From an uncultured Oscillospiraceae bacterium (GTDB taxonomy: Bacteria; Bacillota; Clostridia; Oscillospirales; Oscillospiraceae), in NCBI GenBank assembly GCA_944387115.1, contig CALXDR010000003.1, positions 1-64,000 on the forward strand: 64,000 nucleotides of DNA, in the 5' to 3' direction. The position numbers were made by a program, and so were the translations under genes. Below are positions 33,890 through 42,154 of this stretch, one piece after another. Each line of letters opens with the position of its first letter. The first letter of the stretch is position 1. Under the pieces are notes generated by a model. It made no database searches. It was not told the origin of the DNA and was given only the letters and a program-made list of their open reading frames with translations.

Positions 33890-34011
33890 AAAAGCCGGGG
33901 CTTTTCCAAGTCCCTGCGCAGGAGCCGCGGGGGCATCACACCGGCTGGTGCGGCGCCCCTGGCCTGCCCGTGCTTTGCCCCCGGCGCCCACGGGGCGGGA
34001 GGACGCAGGGA
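33890..34011. other. GC-rich self-complementary region between the cellulase gene and metN
   Basis: AAAAGCC-GG-GGCTTTT (33890-33905) may end the cellulase transcript. Beyond it TCCCTGCG (33911-33918) pairs with CGCAGGGA (34004-34011), enclosing further stems (CACC-GGCT-GGTG; GCCCGTG with CACGGGGC). The fold lies upstream of the metN promoter, so it is not part of the metN leader. No gene is seen in 33864-34148. Confidence 0.4.
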
Positions 34012-34052
34012 GAGCGGGGGGGGGCTGTTCCCGTCTGCGCCCCCGGAAGGGG

Positions 34053-34081
34053 TTGACAGGGCGGGCGGTTTGACATAGAAT
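34053..34081 (+). promoter_or_regulatory. metNI promoter
   Basis: TTGACA (34053-34058), 17-bp spacer, TAGAAT (34076-34081). The -35 context (GGTTGACAGGGCGGG) is repeated at the metQ promoter at 35939. No T-box or SAM riboswitch lies between this promoter and metN. Confidence 0.85.
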
Positions 34082-34148
34082 TGAACCAATTGCGTTGAGA
34101 AATGCGTTGGAAAACGGGCGCTGACGCCCAGAGGGGAGAGCTTCCAAC

Positions 34149-35153
34149 ATGATTGAAATCAAACACCTTTGCAAGACCTTTCCCACCTCGGAGGGGGAAT
34201 TCCACGCCCTCAAGGACATCAACCTGACCATTGAGGACGGGGCGGTGTTCGGCATTGTGGGGATGTCCGGGGCGGGAAAATCCACCCTGGTGCGCTGTCT
34301 AAACCTTTTGGAGCGCCCCACTTCGGGGCAGGTGGTGGTGGATGGGAAAGACCTGTGCGCCCTGTCCCAGGGGGAGCTGATTGCCCAGCGGCGCTCCATC
34401 AGCATGATTTTTCAGCAGTTCAACCTGCTTATGCAGCGCACCTGCCTGAAAAATGTGTGCTTTCCCATGGAGATTGCCGGGGTGAAGGAGGCGCAGGCCC
34501 GTGCCCGTGCCATGGAGCTGCTGGAGACGGTGGGGCTGCCGGATAAGGCGGAGTCCTATCCCGTGCAGCTGTCCGGCGGACAGCGCCAGCGGGTGGCCAT
34601 TGCCCGCAGTCTGGCCTCCAACCCGAAGATTTTGCTGTGCGACGAGGCCACCTCTGCCCTGGACCCCAAGACCACCAGGGACATTCTCCGGCTGATTAAG
34701 GACATCAACCGCCGCCTGGGCATTACGGTGGTGGTAATCACCCACGAGATGGCTGTGGTGGAGGAAATCTGCACCCATGTGGCGATTCTCGACCATGGCG
34801 TGATGATGGAGACAGGCCGGGTGGAGGAGGTATTTTCCAACCCCAAGACGGAGGCGGGGCGCAGGCTGGTCTACCCCGACGGGGTGGTCATTGACCGCCT
34901 GAGCGCTGCCCGGGTGGTGCGCATTGTCTTTAACGGCGGCTCCTCCTATGAGCCCCTCATCGCCTCCCTGGCCATTGACTGCGGCGTGAAGGTGAACATC
35001 CTGGGGGCAGACACCAGAAACATTGACGGGCAGGCCTTCGGCTCCATGCTGCTGGGACTGCCCCAGGACCCCCAGGAGGCCGCCAAGGCGGTGGGCTACC
35101 TCAAGAATCAACCCAATGTGACCATGGAGGAGGTGCGGGACTACCATGGATAA
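34149..35153 (+). CDS. metN: methionine ABC transporter ATP-binding protein
   Basis: ATPase of the D/L-methionine importer MetNIQ. 334 residues: ABC domain with Walker A GMSGAGKST (about residues 38-46), Q-loop FQQFNLL, signature LSGGQRQRV, Walker B LLCDEATSALDPKT and switch HEMAVVEE; then a C-terminal NIL domain (about 255-330) that binds methionine and inhibits transport in homologues. AGAGGGGAGAG precedes the ATG. Its last codons overlap metI by eight bases. Confidence 0.95.
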   Translation: MIEIKHLCKTFPTSEGEFHALKDINLTIEDGAVFGIVGMSGAGKSTLVRCLNLLERPTSGQVVVDGKDLCALSQGELIAQRRSISMIFQQFNLLMQRTCLKNVCFPMEIAGVKEAQARARAMELLETVGLPDKAESYPVQLSGGQRQRVAIARSLASNPKILLCDEATSALDPKTTRDILRLIKDINRRLGITVVVITHEMAVVEEICTHVAILDHGVMMETGRVEEVFSNPKTEAGRRLVYPDGVVIDRLSAARVVRIVFNGGSSYEPLIASLAIDCGVKVNILGADTRNIDGQAFGSMLLGLPQDPQEAAKAVGYLKNQPNVTMEEVRDYHG

Positions 35154-35880
35154 GTTTTTGACGGACCTGGGCGAGGTGTTCTCCAACCCCAAGTATCTGG
35201 AGGAGTTTGCCGCCGGAACTTGGGAGACCCTCTATTCCACGGTGCTGGCCACGGTGCTGGCCTACCTGATCGGCCTGGTGCTGGCGGTGCTGCTGGTGGC
35301 GGGGGAGGAGGGGGGCGTGCGGCCTCTGCCCACGGTGATGATGAAGGGGCTGAATGTGCTCATCAACATCCTGCGTTCGGTGCCCTTCCTCATTCTGATG
35401 CTCTTTGTGCTCCCCCTGAGTATGCTCATTCTGGGCACGCAGATTGGTACGGCGGCCTCCATCCCCCCTCTGGTGGTGGCGGCGGCGCCCTTCGTGGCCC
35501 GGCTGCTGGAGACTTCCCTGCGGGAGATGGACCGGGGGGTGCTGGAGGCCGCCCAGTCCATGGGGTGCACCCCCTTCCAGATTGTGTGGAAGGTGATGCT
35601 CCCTGAGTGCCTACCCGGTCTGGCCTCCAACTTCACCACGGCCTTCATCACCATTCTGGGCTATGGGGCCATGGCGGGGGCCATCGGCGGCGGCGGACTG
35701 GGGCGCATTGCCATGAACTACGGCTATCACCGCAACAATCTGGCGGTGTGCCTGGTGGCCACGGTGCTCATTGTGATTTTGGTGCAGATTGCCCAGAGTG
35801 CGGGCAGCTATGCGGTGGCGCGCATGGACCGGCGCAGCCGCAGCGTGCCCAAGAGGCGTGGGCGCAAAAAAAGCGCATAA
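35146..35880 (+). CDS. metI: methionine ABC transporter permease
   Basis: 244 residues with five predicted membrane helices and the coupling-loop EAA motif EAAQSMGCTPFQIVWKVMLP. Starts GTWETLYSTVLATVLAYLIG after a short soluble N-terminus, typical of MetI. Overlaps the end of metN (translational coupling) and is followed by its own terminator, separating it from metQ. Confidence 0.95.
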   Translation: MDKFLTDLGEVFSNPKYLEEFAAGTWETLYSTVLATVLAYLIGLVLAVLLVAGEEGGVRPLPTVMMKGLNVLINILRSVPFLILMLFVLPLSMLILGTQIGTAASIPPLVVAAAPFVARLLETSLREMDRGVLEAAQSMGCTPFQIVWKVMLPECLPGLASNFTTAFITILGYGAMAGAIGGGGLGRIAMNYGYHRNNLAVCLVATVLIVILVQIAQSAGSYAVARMDRRSRSVPKRRGRKKSA

Positions 35881-35884
35881 TTGG

Positions 35885-35923
35885 GAATGCGGACAAAGTT
35901 TTGTGCTTTGTCCGCATTCTTTT
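35885..35923 (+). terminator. metNI terminator
   Basis: GAATGCGGACAAAG (35885-35898) paired with CTTTGTCCGCATTC (35906-35919), then TTTT. Confidence 0.92.
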
Positions 35924-35940
35924 ATGGTGAAAGTGACCGG

Positions 35941-35969
35941 TTGACAGGGCGGGTGGATTGCGCTAGACT
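35941..35969 (+). promoter_or_regulatory. metQ / T-box promoter
   Basis: TTGACA (35941-35946), 17-bp spacer, TAGACT (35964-35969). Confidence 0.85.
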
Positions 35970-35975
35970 AAATGC

Positions 35976-36283
35976 AACAAGTTCATACCTTCACAAAGGC
36001 AATGAAGGGAAGAGTAGGCGCAGAGATACGGCACAGAGAGCCCGGGTAGCTGGAAACGGGTACGGAAGGCTGCGTTGAACATGGTCCCGGAGCCGCATGG
36101 CCGAAAGCGTGTGCTTTAGGTCATGACGGGTGCGCCCGTCATCGCGCAGGAGTATCGGAGGTGTCTGCTGCCCTCCCGCACTCTGTAAGGCTCTGGCTGT
36201 GAGGCCCGGGTGAAGCAAGGTGGTACCACGAAGCGGATTTGCTGTCGTCCTTGACACATTGGTTGTCAAGGGCATTTTCTTTT
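35976..36283 (+). ncRNA. T-box riboswitch, methionine-specific, upstream of metQ
   Basis: Leader of about 300 bases that senses uncharged tRNA. The conserved T-box sequence AAGGTGGTACCACG is at 36217-36230, followed by the terminator CCTTGACA-N7-TGTCAAGG (36249-36271) and GCATTTTCTTTT. In Stem I the candidate specifier codon is ATG (36081-36083), in the context GAAC-ATG-GTCC, fitting methionine and the metQ gene downstream. The start coordinate is the expected transcription start. Confidence 0.88.
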
Positions 36284-36353
36284 GCCCAAACAGGGTGTTT
36301 CCCACATCTGTGGAGGACATAGAGCTGTTACTACAAGGAAAGAGGAGCGATTG

Positions 36354-37169
36354 ATGATGAAGAAGAAACTCACTGCACTGGCCCTGTCTGCGGCGGCCTG
36401 CCTGTCCCTGCTGTCCGGCTGCGGCAACGGGGGGAGCGAGGCGGTCACCATCCGGGTGGGCGCATCCCCCGCCCCCCACGCAGAGATTTTGGAGGTGGCC
36501 AAGGAGGTACTGGCTGAACAGGGCATCAAGCTGGAGATTGTGGAGTTCACCGACTACATCATGCCCAACAATGCGGTGGAGAACGGGGAGATTGACGCAA
36601 ATTACTTCCAGCACATCACCTACATGGACAACTTCAACAAGGAGCATTCCACCCATCTGACCAGCGTGGCCAGCATTCACTACGAGCCCTTTGGCATCTA
36701 TGCAGGCCGGGTGTCCACCCTGGCCGACCTGCCCGATGGGGCCACCATCGGCATTCCCAACGACGCCACCAACGGCGGCCGTGCCCTGCTGCTGCTGGCT
36801 GAGCAGGGGCTGATCACCCTGCCGGAGGAGGCGGGACTGGAGCCTACGGTCATGGACATTGTGGACAATCCCCACAACTTCAACATTGAGGAGCTGGAGG
36901 CCGCCCAGCTGCCCCGCTCGCTGAGCAGCCTGGATGTGGCGGTGATCAACGGCAACTATGCCATTGACGCCGGTCTGTCTGTGGACGACGCCCTGGCTCT
37001 GGAGTCCTCCGGCGGCGCTGCCGCCACCGCCTACGCCAACATCCTGGCGGTGAAGGAGGGCAACGAGGACAGCCAGGCCGTGCAGGCGCTGGTGGAGGCG
37101 CTGCAGTCTGAGCAGGTCAAGCAGTTTATGGCCGAGCAGTACGGGGCGGCGGTGGTGCCCCTGTTCTAA
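36354..37169 (+). CDS. metQ: methionine ABC transporter substrate-binding lipoprotein
   Basis: 271-residue binding protein of the NlpA/MetQ family. Signal peptide MMKKKLTALALSAAACLSLL with lipobox LLSGC; mature protein shows VTIRVGASPAPHAEILEVAK, VEFTDYIMPNNAVENGEIDA, NYFQHITYMDNFNKEH and the ADLPDGATIGIPNDATNGGR segment. GAGGAG lies six bases upstream; a second ATG follows at once. Unlike metNI it is expressed behind a T-box. Its TAA overlaps the stop codon of convergent spoIIR. Confidence 0.95.
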   Translation: MMKKKLTALALSAAACLSLLSGCGNGGSEAVTIRVGASPAPHAEILEVAKEVLAEQGIKLEIVEFTDYIMPNNAVENGEIDANYFQHITYMDNFNKEHSTHLTSVASIHYEPFGIYAGRVSTLADLPDGATIGIPNDATNGGRALLLLAEQGLITLPEEAGLEPTVMDIVDNPHNFNIEELEAAQLPRSLSSLDVAVINGNYAIDAGLSVDDALALESSGGAAATAYANILAVKEGNEDSQAVQALVEALQSEQVKQFMAEQYGAAVVPLF

Positions 37170-37804
37170 AAGCTGTTGAGCAGCTCCTCCCACCACTCAA
37201 TGAGCTTGAAGCGGAGGACATACCCGTCGTCCTGACCGGTGATGAGGGCCACCTGCTGTTCACTCATACCGGCCTGGGCGGCGGCGGTGCTGGTCTCCTC
37301 GGTGACGGAGGCCAGACAGAGGGGCGGGAACACCACGCACCACCAGTTTTGCCCCTGACCTTCCCCGATGACCACCCGCAAGGCCCGGTACACACCGGCG
37401 GGCAGGGCAAAGTCGGTGTAGGTTTTGGTGGGGAACCACTGATTTTCAATGCTCACGGCGATGGGGTCGGAGCATCCGGCCTGGGCGAGCACCTGGGCCC
37501 CCGCCTGGGCCAGCTGCTCCAGGTGGGGGAGGAGGGCCGCCTCCGCCTGGGCGGGACTGTCTGCCTGGGCCACCAGCGGCGTGGCGGCGGCCAGCACGGC
37601 GTCCCGCACCTGGAGCTTCAGCGCCTGGTCGGCCTGGCTGTCCGAGTTGGCCACCACGTGCAGGCGGAGCACCCGGTCAGACAGGGCGCTGGAGCTGGCG
37701 GAGGACCACACCCCGGTGAGCAGGGTCAGACCCAGCGCCAGGAAGACAGCCGCCTCCCAGCGGCGGAGCTTTGCAGAAGGTTTGGTTGTCGAGGCAGAAA
37801 ACAT
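37166..37804 (-). CDS. spoIIR: stage II sporulation protein R
   Basis: Forespore-made secreted signal that triggers SpoIIGA processing of pro-sigma-E in the mother cell. About 212 residues: basic N-terminus, a membrane/signal segment (WEAAVFLALGLTLLTGVWSS) and the diagnostic SpoIIR core RVLRLHVVANSDSQADQALK and KLQVRDAVLAAATPLV, then WFPTKTYTDFALPAGVYRAL and WWCVVFPPLC. An ATG 12 codons upstream would lie inside the putative sigma-F -10, so I take the ATG ending at 37804, behind AGGACGG. Supports a spore-forming host. Last of four same-strand genes. Confidence 0.93.
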   Translation of the reverse strand: MFSASTTKPSAKLRRWEAAVFLALGLTLLTGVWSSASSSALSDRVLRLHVVANSDSQADQALKLQVRDAVLAAATPLVAQADSPAQAEAALLPHLEQLAQAGAQVLAQAGCSDPIAVSIENQWFPTKTYTDFALPAGVYRALRVVIGEGQGQNWWCVVFPPLCLASVTEETSTAAAQAGMSEQQVALITGQDDGYVLRFKLIEWWEELLNSF

Positions 37805-37838
37805 ATCGCGCACCGTCCTATGTAGGAATTGTACCTGC

Positions 37839-37867
37839 ATTGTGGACGGTGCGCGGTTGTTTTATAC
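37839..37867 (-). promoter_or_regulatory. possible sigma-F promoter of spoIIR
   Basis: Minus-strand GTATA (37863-37867), 15-bp spacer, GTCCACAAT (37839-37847), one mismatch to the usual sigma-F -10 pattern GGnnAnnnT. spoIIR is a sigma-F gene in Bacillus. Confidence 0.4.
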
Positions 37868-37917
37868 CCCTGGCCCCAAAAATTTTTTCCATGACAGGGC
37901 GGAAGGACAGGCTCGCT

Positions 37918-38784
37918 TCAAGGCTTCCCCTGGGGGATGGACACGGGCTGGGCCAGGAAAACATCCTGATACTGCTCCCCCAGGCGGCGGGCGGCCTGCT
38001 GGGCCTGGGGGAGGGCTTCAAACAGGCCGAAGACGGTGGGGCCGCTGCCGGTCATAATGGCGCCCAGCGCCCCGGCGTCCAGCAGGGCGTTTTGGATGGC
38101 GTGTACCTCTGCCCGCTTCCACGGCTCCAGCACATCTTCAAAGACATTGTACATCCTGCGGGCAATGCCGGATAAATCGCCCTGCTCCAGGGCCTCCAGC
38201 ATCCCCTGGGTGTCGGGGCGGCGGAGGATTTTGCGCACATCCACCCGGCTAAACAGCTGGGGGGTGGACACGGGGAAGGAGGGCTTGCACACCACGATGT
38301 GGCACGGGGGGAGGGCGGGCAGGGGGGTGAGGCGCTCCCCCCGTCCCTCCGCCAGGGCGGTGCCGCCCAGCACACAGTAGGGCACATCAGAGCCGACGCT
38401 CTGCCCAATCTGCGCCAGCGCAAGGGGGGATAGACCCGCTGCGGTGAGCTGGTTCATGGCCCGAAGCACCGCTGCGGCGTCTGCGCTCCCCCCCGCCATA
38501 CCGGCGCACACGGGGATGTGCTTGTGGATGGAAATGTCCACCTCCCCGCCCAGTCCGGTGGCGCGGCGGAAGGCGGCGGCGGCCTTCTGCGCCAGGTTGG
38601 TGCCGTCTGTGGGGAGGAAGGAGAGGTTGCTGGTTATCTTCCCCTCCCCCTGGGCGGGGGTGATGGTGAGGGTGTCGGTGAGGGAGATGGTCTGCATCAC
38701 CATTTGCAGGTCGTGGTAGCCGTCCTCCCGGCGGCGGAGAATGTCCAGGGTCAGGTTGAGCTTGGCATAGGCAGTGGCGTTCAT
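37918..38784 (-). CDS. ispE: 4-diphosphocytidyl-2-C-methyl-D-erythritol kinase
   Basis: GHMP kinase of the non-mevalonate isoprenoid pathway. 288 residues: MNATAYAKLNLTLDILRRRE (substrate Lys), DGYHDLQMVMQTISL, ATP loop PVCAGMAGGSADAAAVLRAM and C-terminal GAIMTGSGPTVFGLF. AGGAGG lies six bases before the ATG ending at 38784. It starts 20 bases after the aminotransferase gene stops, so the two are probably co-transcribed although functionally unrelated. Confidence 0.96.
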   Translation of the reverse strand: MNATAYAKLNLTLDILRRREDGYHDLQMVMQTISLTDTLTITPAQGEGKITSNLSFLPTDGTNLAQKAAAAFRRATGLGGEVDISIHKHIPVCAGMAGGSADAAAVLRAMNQLTAAGLSPLALAQIGQSVGSDVPYCVLGGTALAEGRGERLTPLPALPPCHIVVCKPSFPVSTPQLFSRVDVRKILRRPDTQGMLEALEQGDLSGIARRMYNVFEDVLEPWKRAEVHAIQNALLDAGALGAIMTGSGPTVFGLFEALPQAQQAARRLGEQYQDVFLAQPVSIPQGKP

Positions 38785-38804
38785 AAGTACCTCCTGAGGT
38801 GCGT

Positions 38805-39974
38805 TTAGCCGTGGAGACGGGTGAGGAAGCGCTCCAGACGGTGGAGGGCCTCCCCCAGGTTTTTCATCGAGGCGGCGTAGCAGGCCCGCACATAGCCCTC
38901 GCCGCCGGGGCCGAAGGCGGAGCCGGGAATCACCGCCACCTGCTCCTGGGTGATGAATTGGTCGCAGAATTCCTCCGAGGTCAGACCGGTGGAGCGGATG
39001 CAGGGGAAGACGTAGAAGGCGCCCCGTGGCTCGAAGCAGTCCAGCCCCAGCTTGCGCAGGCCGTCCAGCAGGAAGCGGCGGCGGCCGTCGTACTCCTCCT
39101 TCATGGCCTCGATGTCCCGGTCGCCGTTGACCATGGCCTCGATGGCGGCGTACTGGCTGGTGGTGGGGGCGGACATGATGCCGTACTGATGGAGCTTGGT
39201 CATGGCGGCAATCAGCTCCCGGGGGCCGCACAGGTAGCCCATGCGCCAGCCCGTCATGGAGTAGGCCTTGGAGAAGCCGTTGACCACAATGGTGCGGGGG
39301 TACATATCGGGGAGGTTTGCCATGGACACATGGCGCTGTCCATAGGTCAGCTCGGCGTAAATCTCATCGGAGATAACCATAATATCGGTGTCCCGCAGCA
39401 CCTCGGCCAGGGCCTCCAGGTGTTCCCGGCCCATAATCCCTCCCGTGGGGTTGTTGGGGAAGGGGAGCACCACGGCCTTGGTGCGGGGGGTGATGGCGGC
39501 GCGCAGCGCCTGGGGGGTGAGGCGGAATTCGTCCTCCGCCTTGGTCTCCACCAGCACAGGCACGCCGTGCGTCATGGACACCAACGGGCCGTAGCACACA
39601 AAGGAGGGGGTGGGGATAATCACCTCGTCCCCCGGCTCCAGCAGACAGCGGAAGGCCAAATCCAGCCCCTCGCTCCCCCCCACGGTGACAAGGATTTGCC
39701 CCAGGGGGGCGTACTCCAGGTCAAACCGCCGCTTCATATAGGCGGAGATGGCCCGGCGCAGGTCGCTCAGGCCCGCATTGGGGGTGTACTTGGTAAAGCC
39801 CTTTTCCAGGGCGTAAATGCCCGCATCCCGGATGTGCCAGGGGGTCTGAAAGTCCGGCTCGCCCACCCCCAGGGATATGCCGTCGGGCATACCCTCCAAA
39901 AGGTCGAAGTACTTGCGGATGCCGGAGGGGGGAATGTTCTGAATGCGTTGGGAGAGTATGTGCTTGTAGTCCAT
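38805..39974 (-). CDS. PLP-dependent class I/II aminotransferase
   Basis: 389 residues of fold-type I, in the AspC/PatA-like group. N-terminal IPPSGIRKYFDLLEGMPDGI and ISLGVGEPDFQTPWHIRDAG, PFPNNPTGGIM, ISDEIYAELTY and the PLP-lysine motif VVNGFSKAYSMTGWRMGYL are visible, plus a C-terminal Arg in GYVRACYAAS that binds the carboxylate. The amino-acid substrate is not resolved (aromatic or aspartate). Its ATG overlaps the stop of the upstream Lrp/AsnC gene (TGATG), a common pairing. Confidence 0.93.
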   Translation of the reverse strand: MDYKHILSQRIQNIPPSGIRKYFDLLEGMPDGISLGVGEPDFQTPWHIRDAGIYALEKGFTKYTPNAGLSDLRRAISAYMKRRFDLEYAPLGQILVTVGGSEGLDLAFRCLLEPGDEVIIPTPSFVCYGPLVSMTHGVPVLVETKAEDEFRLTPQALRAAITPRTKAVVLPFPNNPTGGIMGREHLEALAEVLRDTDIMVISDEIYAELTYGQRHVSMANLPDMYPRTIVVNGFSKAYSMTGWRMGYLCGPRELIAAMTKLHQYGIMSAPTTSQYAAIEAMVNGDRDIEAMKEEYDGRRRFLLDGLRKLGLDCFEPRGAFYVFPCIRSTGLTSEEFCDQFITQEQVAVIPGSAFGPGGEGYVRACYAASMKNLGEALHRLERFLTRLHG

Positions 39975-40453
39975 CAGTCTAACACGAACCTTTCTTCCTG
40001 CTCCTCCTGCTTGGGGAAAATCAGGTGCTTTTCTTTGTACTTGCGCAGAATGAAGTGGGTGGCGGTGCCGGTGACATCCTCCAGGGGGGCCAGCTTCTCC
40101 CCCACAAACCGGGCCACCTCCTTGAGGGTGCGCCCGGAGATGATGACCGTCAGGTCAAAGGCGCCGCTCATCAGATAGACCGACTCCACCTCATCATATT
40201 GGTAAATGCGCTGGGCGACCCGGTCAAAGCCCTCTCCACGCTGGGGGGTGACCTTGACCTCAATCAGAGCGGTGACCGACTCCCGGTCGGTGCGGTCCCA
40301 GTCCACAATGGCCTTATAGCCCAGGAGGATGCGCTCCTCCTCGTAGCTGGCGATGGCCTCGGCCACAGCCTGCTCGGTCATGCCGGTCATGGAGGCCAGC
40401 TGGGCGTGGGTGAGGGTGCAGTCATCTTCCAGAAGCTGAAGTAATTGCTTCAT
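39974..40453 (-). CDS. Lrp/AsnC-family transcriptional regulator
   Basis: 159 residues: N-terminal winged helix (about 1-60, LLEDDCTLTHAQLASMTGMT) and a C-terminal RAM/ligand-binding domain (about 70-145) with ALIEVKVTPQRGEGFDRVAQ and MSGAFDLTVIISGRTLKEVA. The ATG ending at 40453 follows AGGAGG by seven bases. Directly upstream of and overlapping the aminotransferase gene, so it probably senses an amino acid and controls that gene or its own operon. Confidence 0.9.
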   Translation of the reverse strand: MKQLLQLLEDDCTLTHAQLASMTGMTEQAVAEAIASYEEERILLGYKAIVDWDRTDRESVTALIEVKVTPQRGEGFDRVAQRIYQYDEVESVYLMSGAFDLTVIISGRTLKEVARFVGEKLAPLEDVTGTATHFILRKYKEKHLIFPKQEEQEERFVLD

Positions 40454-40546
40454 ATGGGTTCCTCCTCGTGGGAAAAATGGTACAGATTTGGGCGGCAGGA
40501 GGCGCACCCCCCGGGGGGACTGCTGCGCCCTGCGCCAGATGTGTCC

Positions 40547-40575
40547 ATTATAAACGCTCCGCCCCGGGAACACAA
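40547..40575 (-). promoter_or_regulatory. promoter of the AsnC-aminotransferase-ispE genes
   Basis: Minus-strand TTGTGT (40570-40575), 17-bp spacer, TATAAT (40547-40552), about 95 bp before the first start. Confidence 0.75.
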
Positions 40576-40743
40576 TGTGGAATACAGGGCGCTAAAGTAA
40601 AAACGGGGGGATTCATATAAAAGCGACACATATTAAGTATATTGCTCAAAAAGTTTGGTGATTTTGCGCTTTCTTTTTTCGGGACGGAGGTATAGAATGG
40701 GGAGGATTCAAACCACGCCATGTGGAGAGGAGGCAACGTTGGA

Positions 40744-41073
40744 ATGGAACAAACGCAGTACACCAATTTGATTGATACCATTCTGGAGGCGGAGCAGGCT
40801 GCCGGGCATATTTCCGATGAGGCTCGCAAGGACCAGGAGGCATTTGAAAGCAGCCTGGAGCAGGAGCGCCAGGCGGTGCGGGAGAAGTATATGGGCTGGG
40901 CCAGGGATGGCCTGGAGCGGCTGCGCCGGGAGGAGCAGGAGAAGAAGGAGCAGGCGCTGGCGGCCCAGGACCTCCGGCAGCAGGAGACCAGCCAGAAGAT
41001 GGAGCAGGCCTATGCCAAGTACGGCGACAACTGGGTGGACACCCTGTTTCACCAGGTGGTGGATATTCAGTGA
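40744..41073 (+). CDS. V-type ATPase peripheral-stalk subunit H/G-like protein
   Basis: 109 residues, almost entirely coiled coil (about 10-90, rich in Glu/Gln/Arg/Ala, e.g. LEQERQAVREKYMGWARDG). Size, composition and position as first gene of the V-type ATPase operon fit the H/G stalk subunit that pairs with subunit E. Homology to a named family is not certain from sequence alone. ATG at 40744 is ten bases past AGGAGG. Its stop overlaps the GTG of the next gene. Confidence 0.7.
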   Translation: MEQTQYTNLIDTILEAEQAAGHISDEARKDQEAFESSLEQERQAVREKYMGWARDGLERLRREEQEKKEQALAAQDLRQQETSQKMEQAYAKYGDNWVDTLFHQVVDIQ

Positions 41074-42098
41074 GCAGGCAGCTATATGATGCCCTGGCCG
41101 CCAAAGCCAGGGCCATGTACGGCAAGCACACCCATCGGGAGGATTTGGAGCGCATTGCCAGGATGGAGAAAATCGGCCTGGTGCTCGACCAGCTGCGCCA
41201 GATGCCCGCCTGGGCGGAGAGTGCGGCGCTGCTGGAGGAGGAGACGCTGCTCACCCGAGGGCGGCTGGAGCAGGCGCTGCGGGCCCAGGTGCGCCGGGAG
41301 GGGCTGCGTCTGCTGTCCTTTGTGCCCCAGCAGGACCGGGAGGTGATGGAGTTTCCCGTGCTGCGCATGGAGCTCGAGCGCATTCTGGCGGCTCTGCGCC
41401 GTCTGCACGCCAGTATGTTCAAGGAGGTAGACCCCCTGCCCAGGGAGTATATCACCCACTCCAAGGTGGATTTTGAGGGCCTGCGCCAATGCAGGGACTT
41501 TGACGGCCTGGCAGATGCCGCAGCAGGCAGCATTTACGGCCCGGCCCTCCACCGCCTGCGGGGCAGCCTGCCCGACTACGGCACCACGGAGGTGCTGCTG
41601 TGGTCGGTGTACTACCGGCATTTGCTCAATCTGGTGCGCCGCCGCTACGCAGGGGACACCAAGCGGGTGCTAGAGCAGACCATCGGCGCCCAGGCGGATA
41701 TGCTCAATATCATGCACATCCTGCGCATGAAGCGCTTTTTCCCAGAGGTGGACAACTACCTGCCGGTGCTGCTGCCCTACCACTACAAGGTGGGGCCGGA
41801 GCAGGTACACGCCATGTGCCAGGCCAAGTCGGTGGATGGGGTGCTGGAGCTGATTGACCAGACCCCCTATGCCGCTACCTTCCGGGATGTGAAGGCGGAG
41901 GACTGGAACAACCGCTATGCCGCCATGCTCTACCGGTTCAGCCGCAGGCAGCTGCGCATGGGCCCGCCGTCCATTTACAGTGCGGTGGCCTATATGAACC
42001 TGCGGGAGCTGGAGCTCAAGGCGGTGGTGTCTGCGGTGGAGTCTGCCAAATACCGCCGTCCGCTGGATGCGTCCCTGTGTGAGATTTTGGACCCCTGA
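41070..42098 (+). CDS. ntpC: V-type ATP synthase subunit C (central-stalk socket)
   Basis: 342 residues of the AtpC/NtpC (subunit d) family, which connects the rotor axle to the membrane ring. All-helical with a typical pattern including DLLVSKVDFEGLRQ-like ITHSKVDFEGLRQCRDFDGL, NLVRRRYAGD and DMLNIMHILRMKRFF. Starts with GTG overlapping the previous stop (GTGA). In most Clostridia subunit C sits between E and F; here it precedes I. Confidence 0.87.
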   Translation: MSRQLYDALAAKARAMYGKHTHREDLERIARMEKIGLVLDQLRQMPAWAESAALLEEETLLTRGRLEQALRAQVRREGLRLLSFVPQQDREVMEFPVLRMELERILAALRRLHASMFKEVDPLPREYITHSKVDFEGLRQCRDFDGLADAAAGSIYGPALHRLRGSLPDYGTTEVLLWSVYYRHLLNLVRRRYAGDTKRVLEQTIGAQADMLNIMHILRMKRFFPEVDNYLPVLLPYHYKVGPEQVHAMCQAKSVDGVLELIDQTPYAATFRDVKAEDWNNRYAAMLYRFSRRQLRMGPPSIYSAVAYMNLRELELKAVVSAVESAKYRRPLDASLCEILDP

Positions 42099-42154
42099 AC
42101 GGGGAGAGCAGCGGAATAGAGAAGAGAGAAGAGGAGTAGAGAAGGAGGCGTGTT

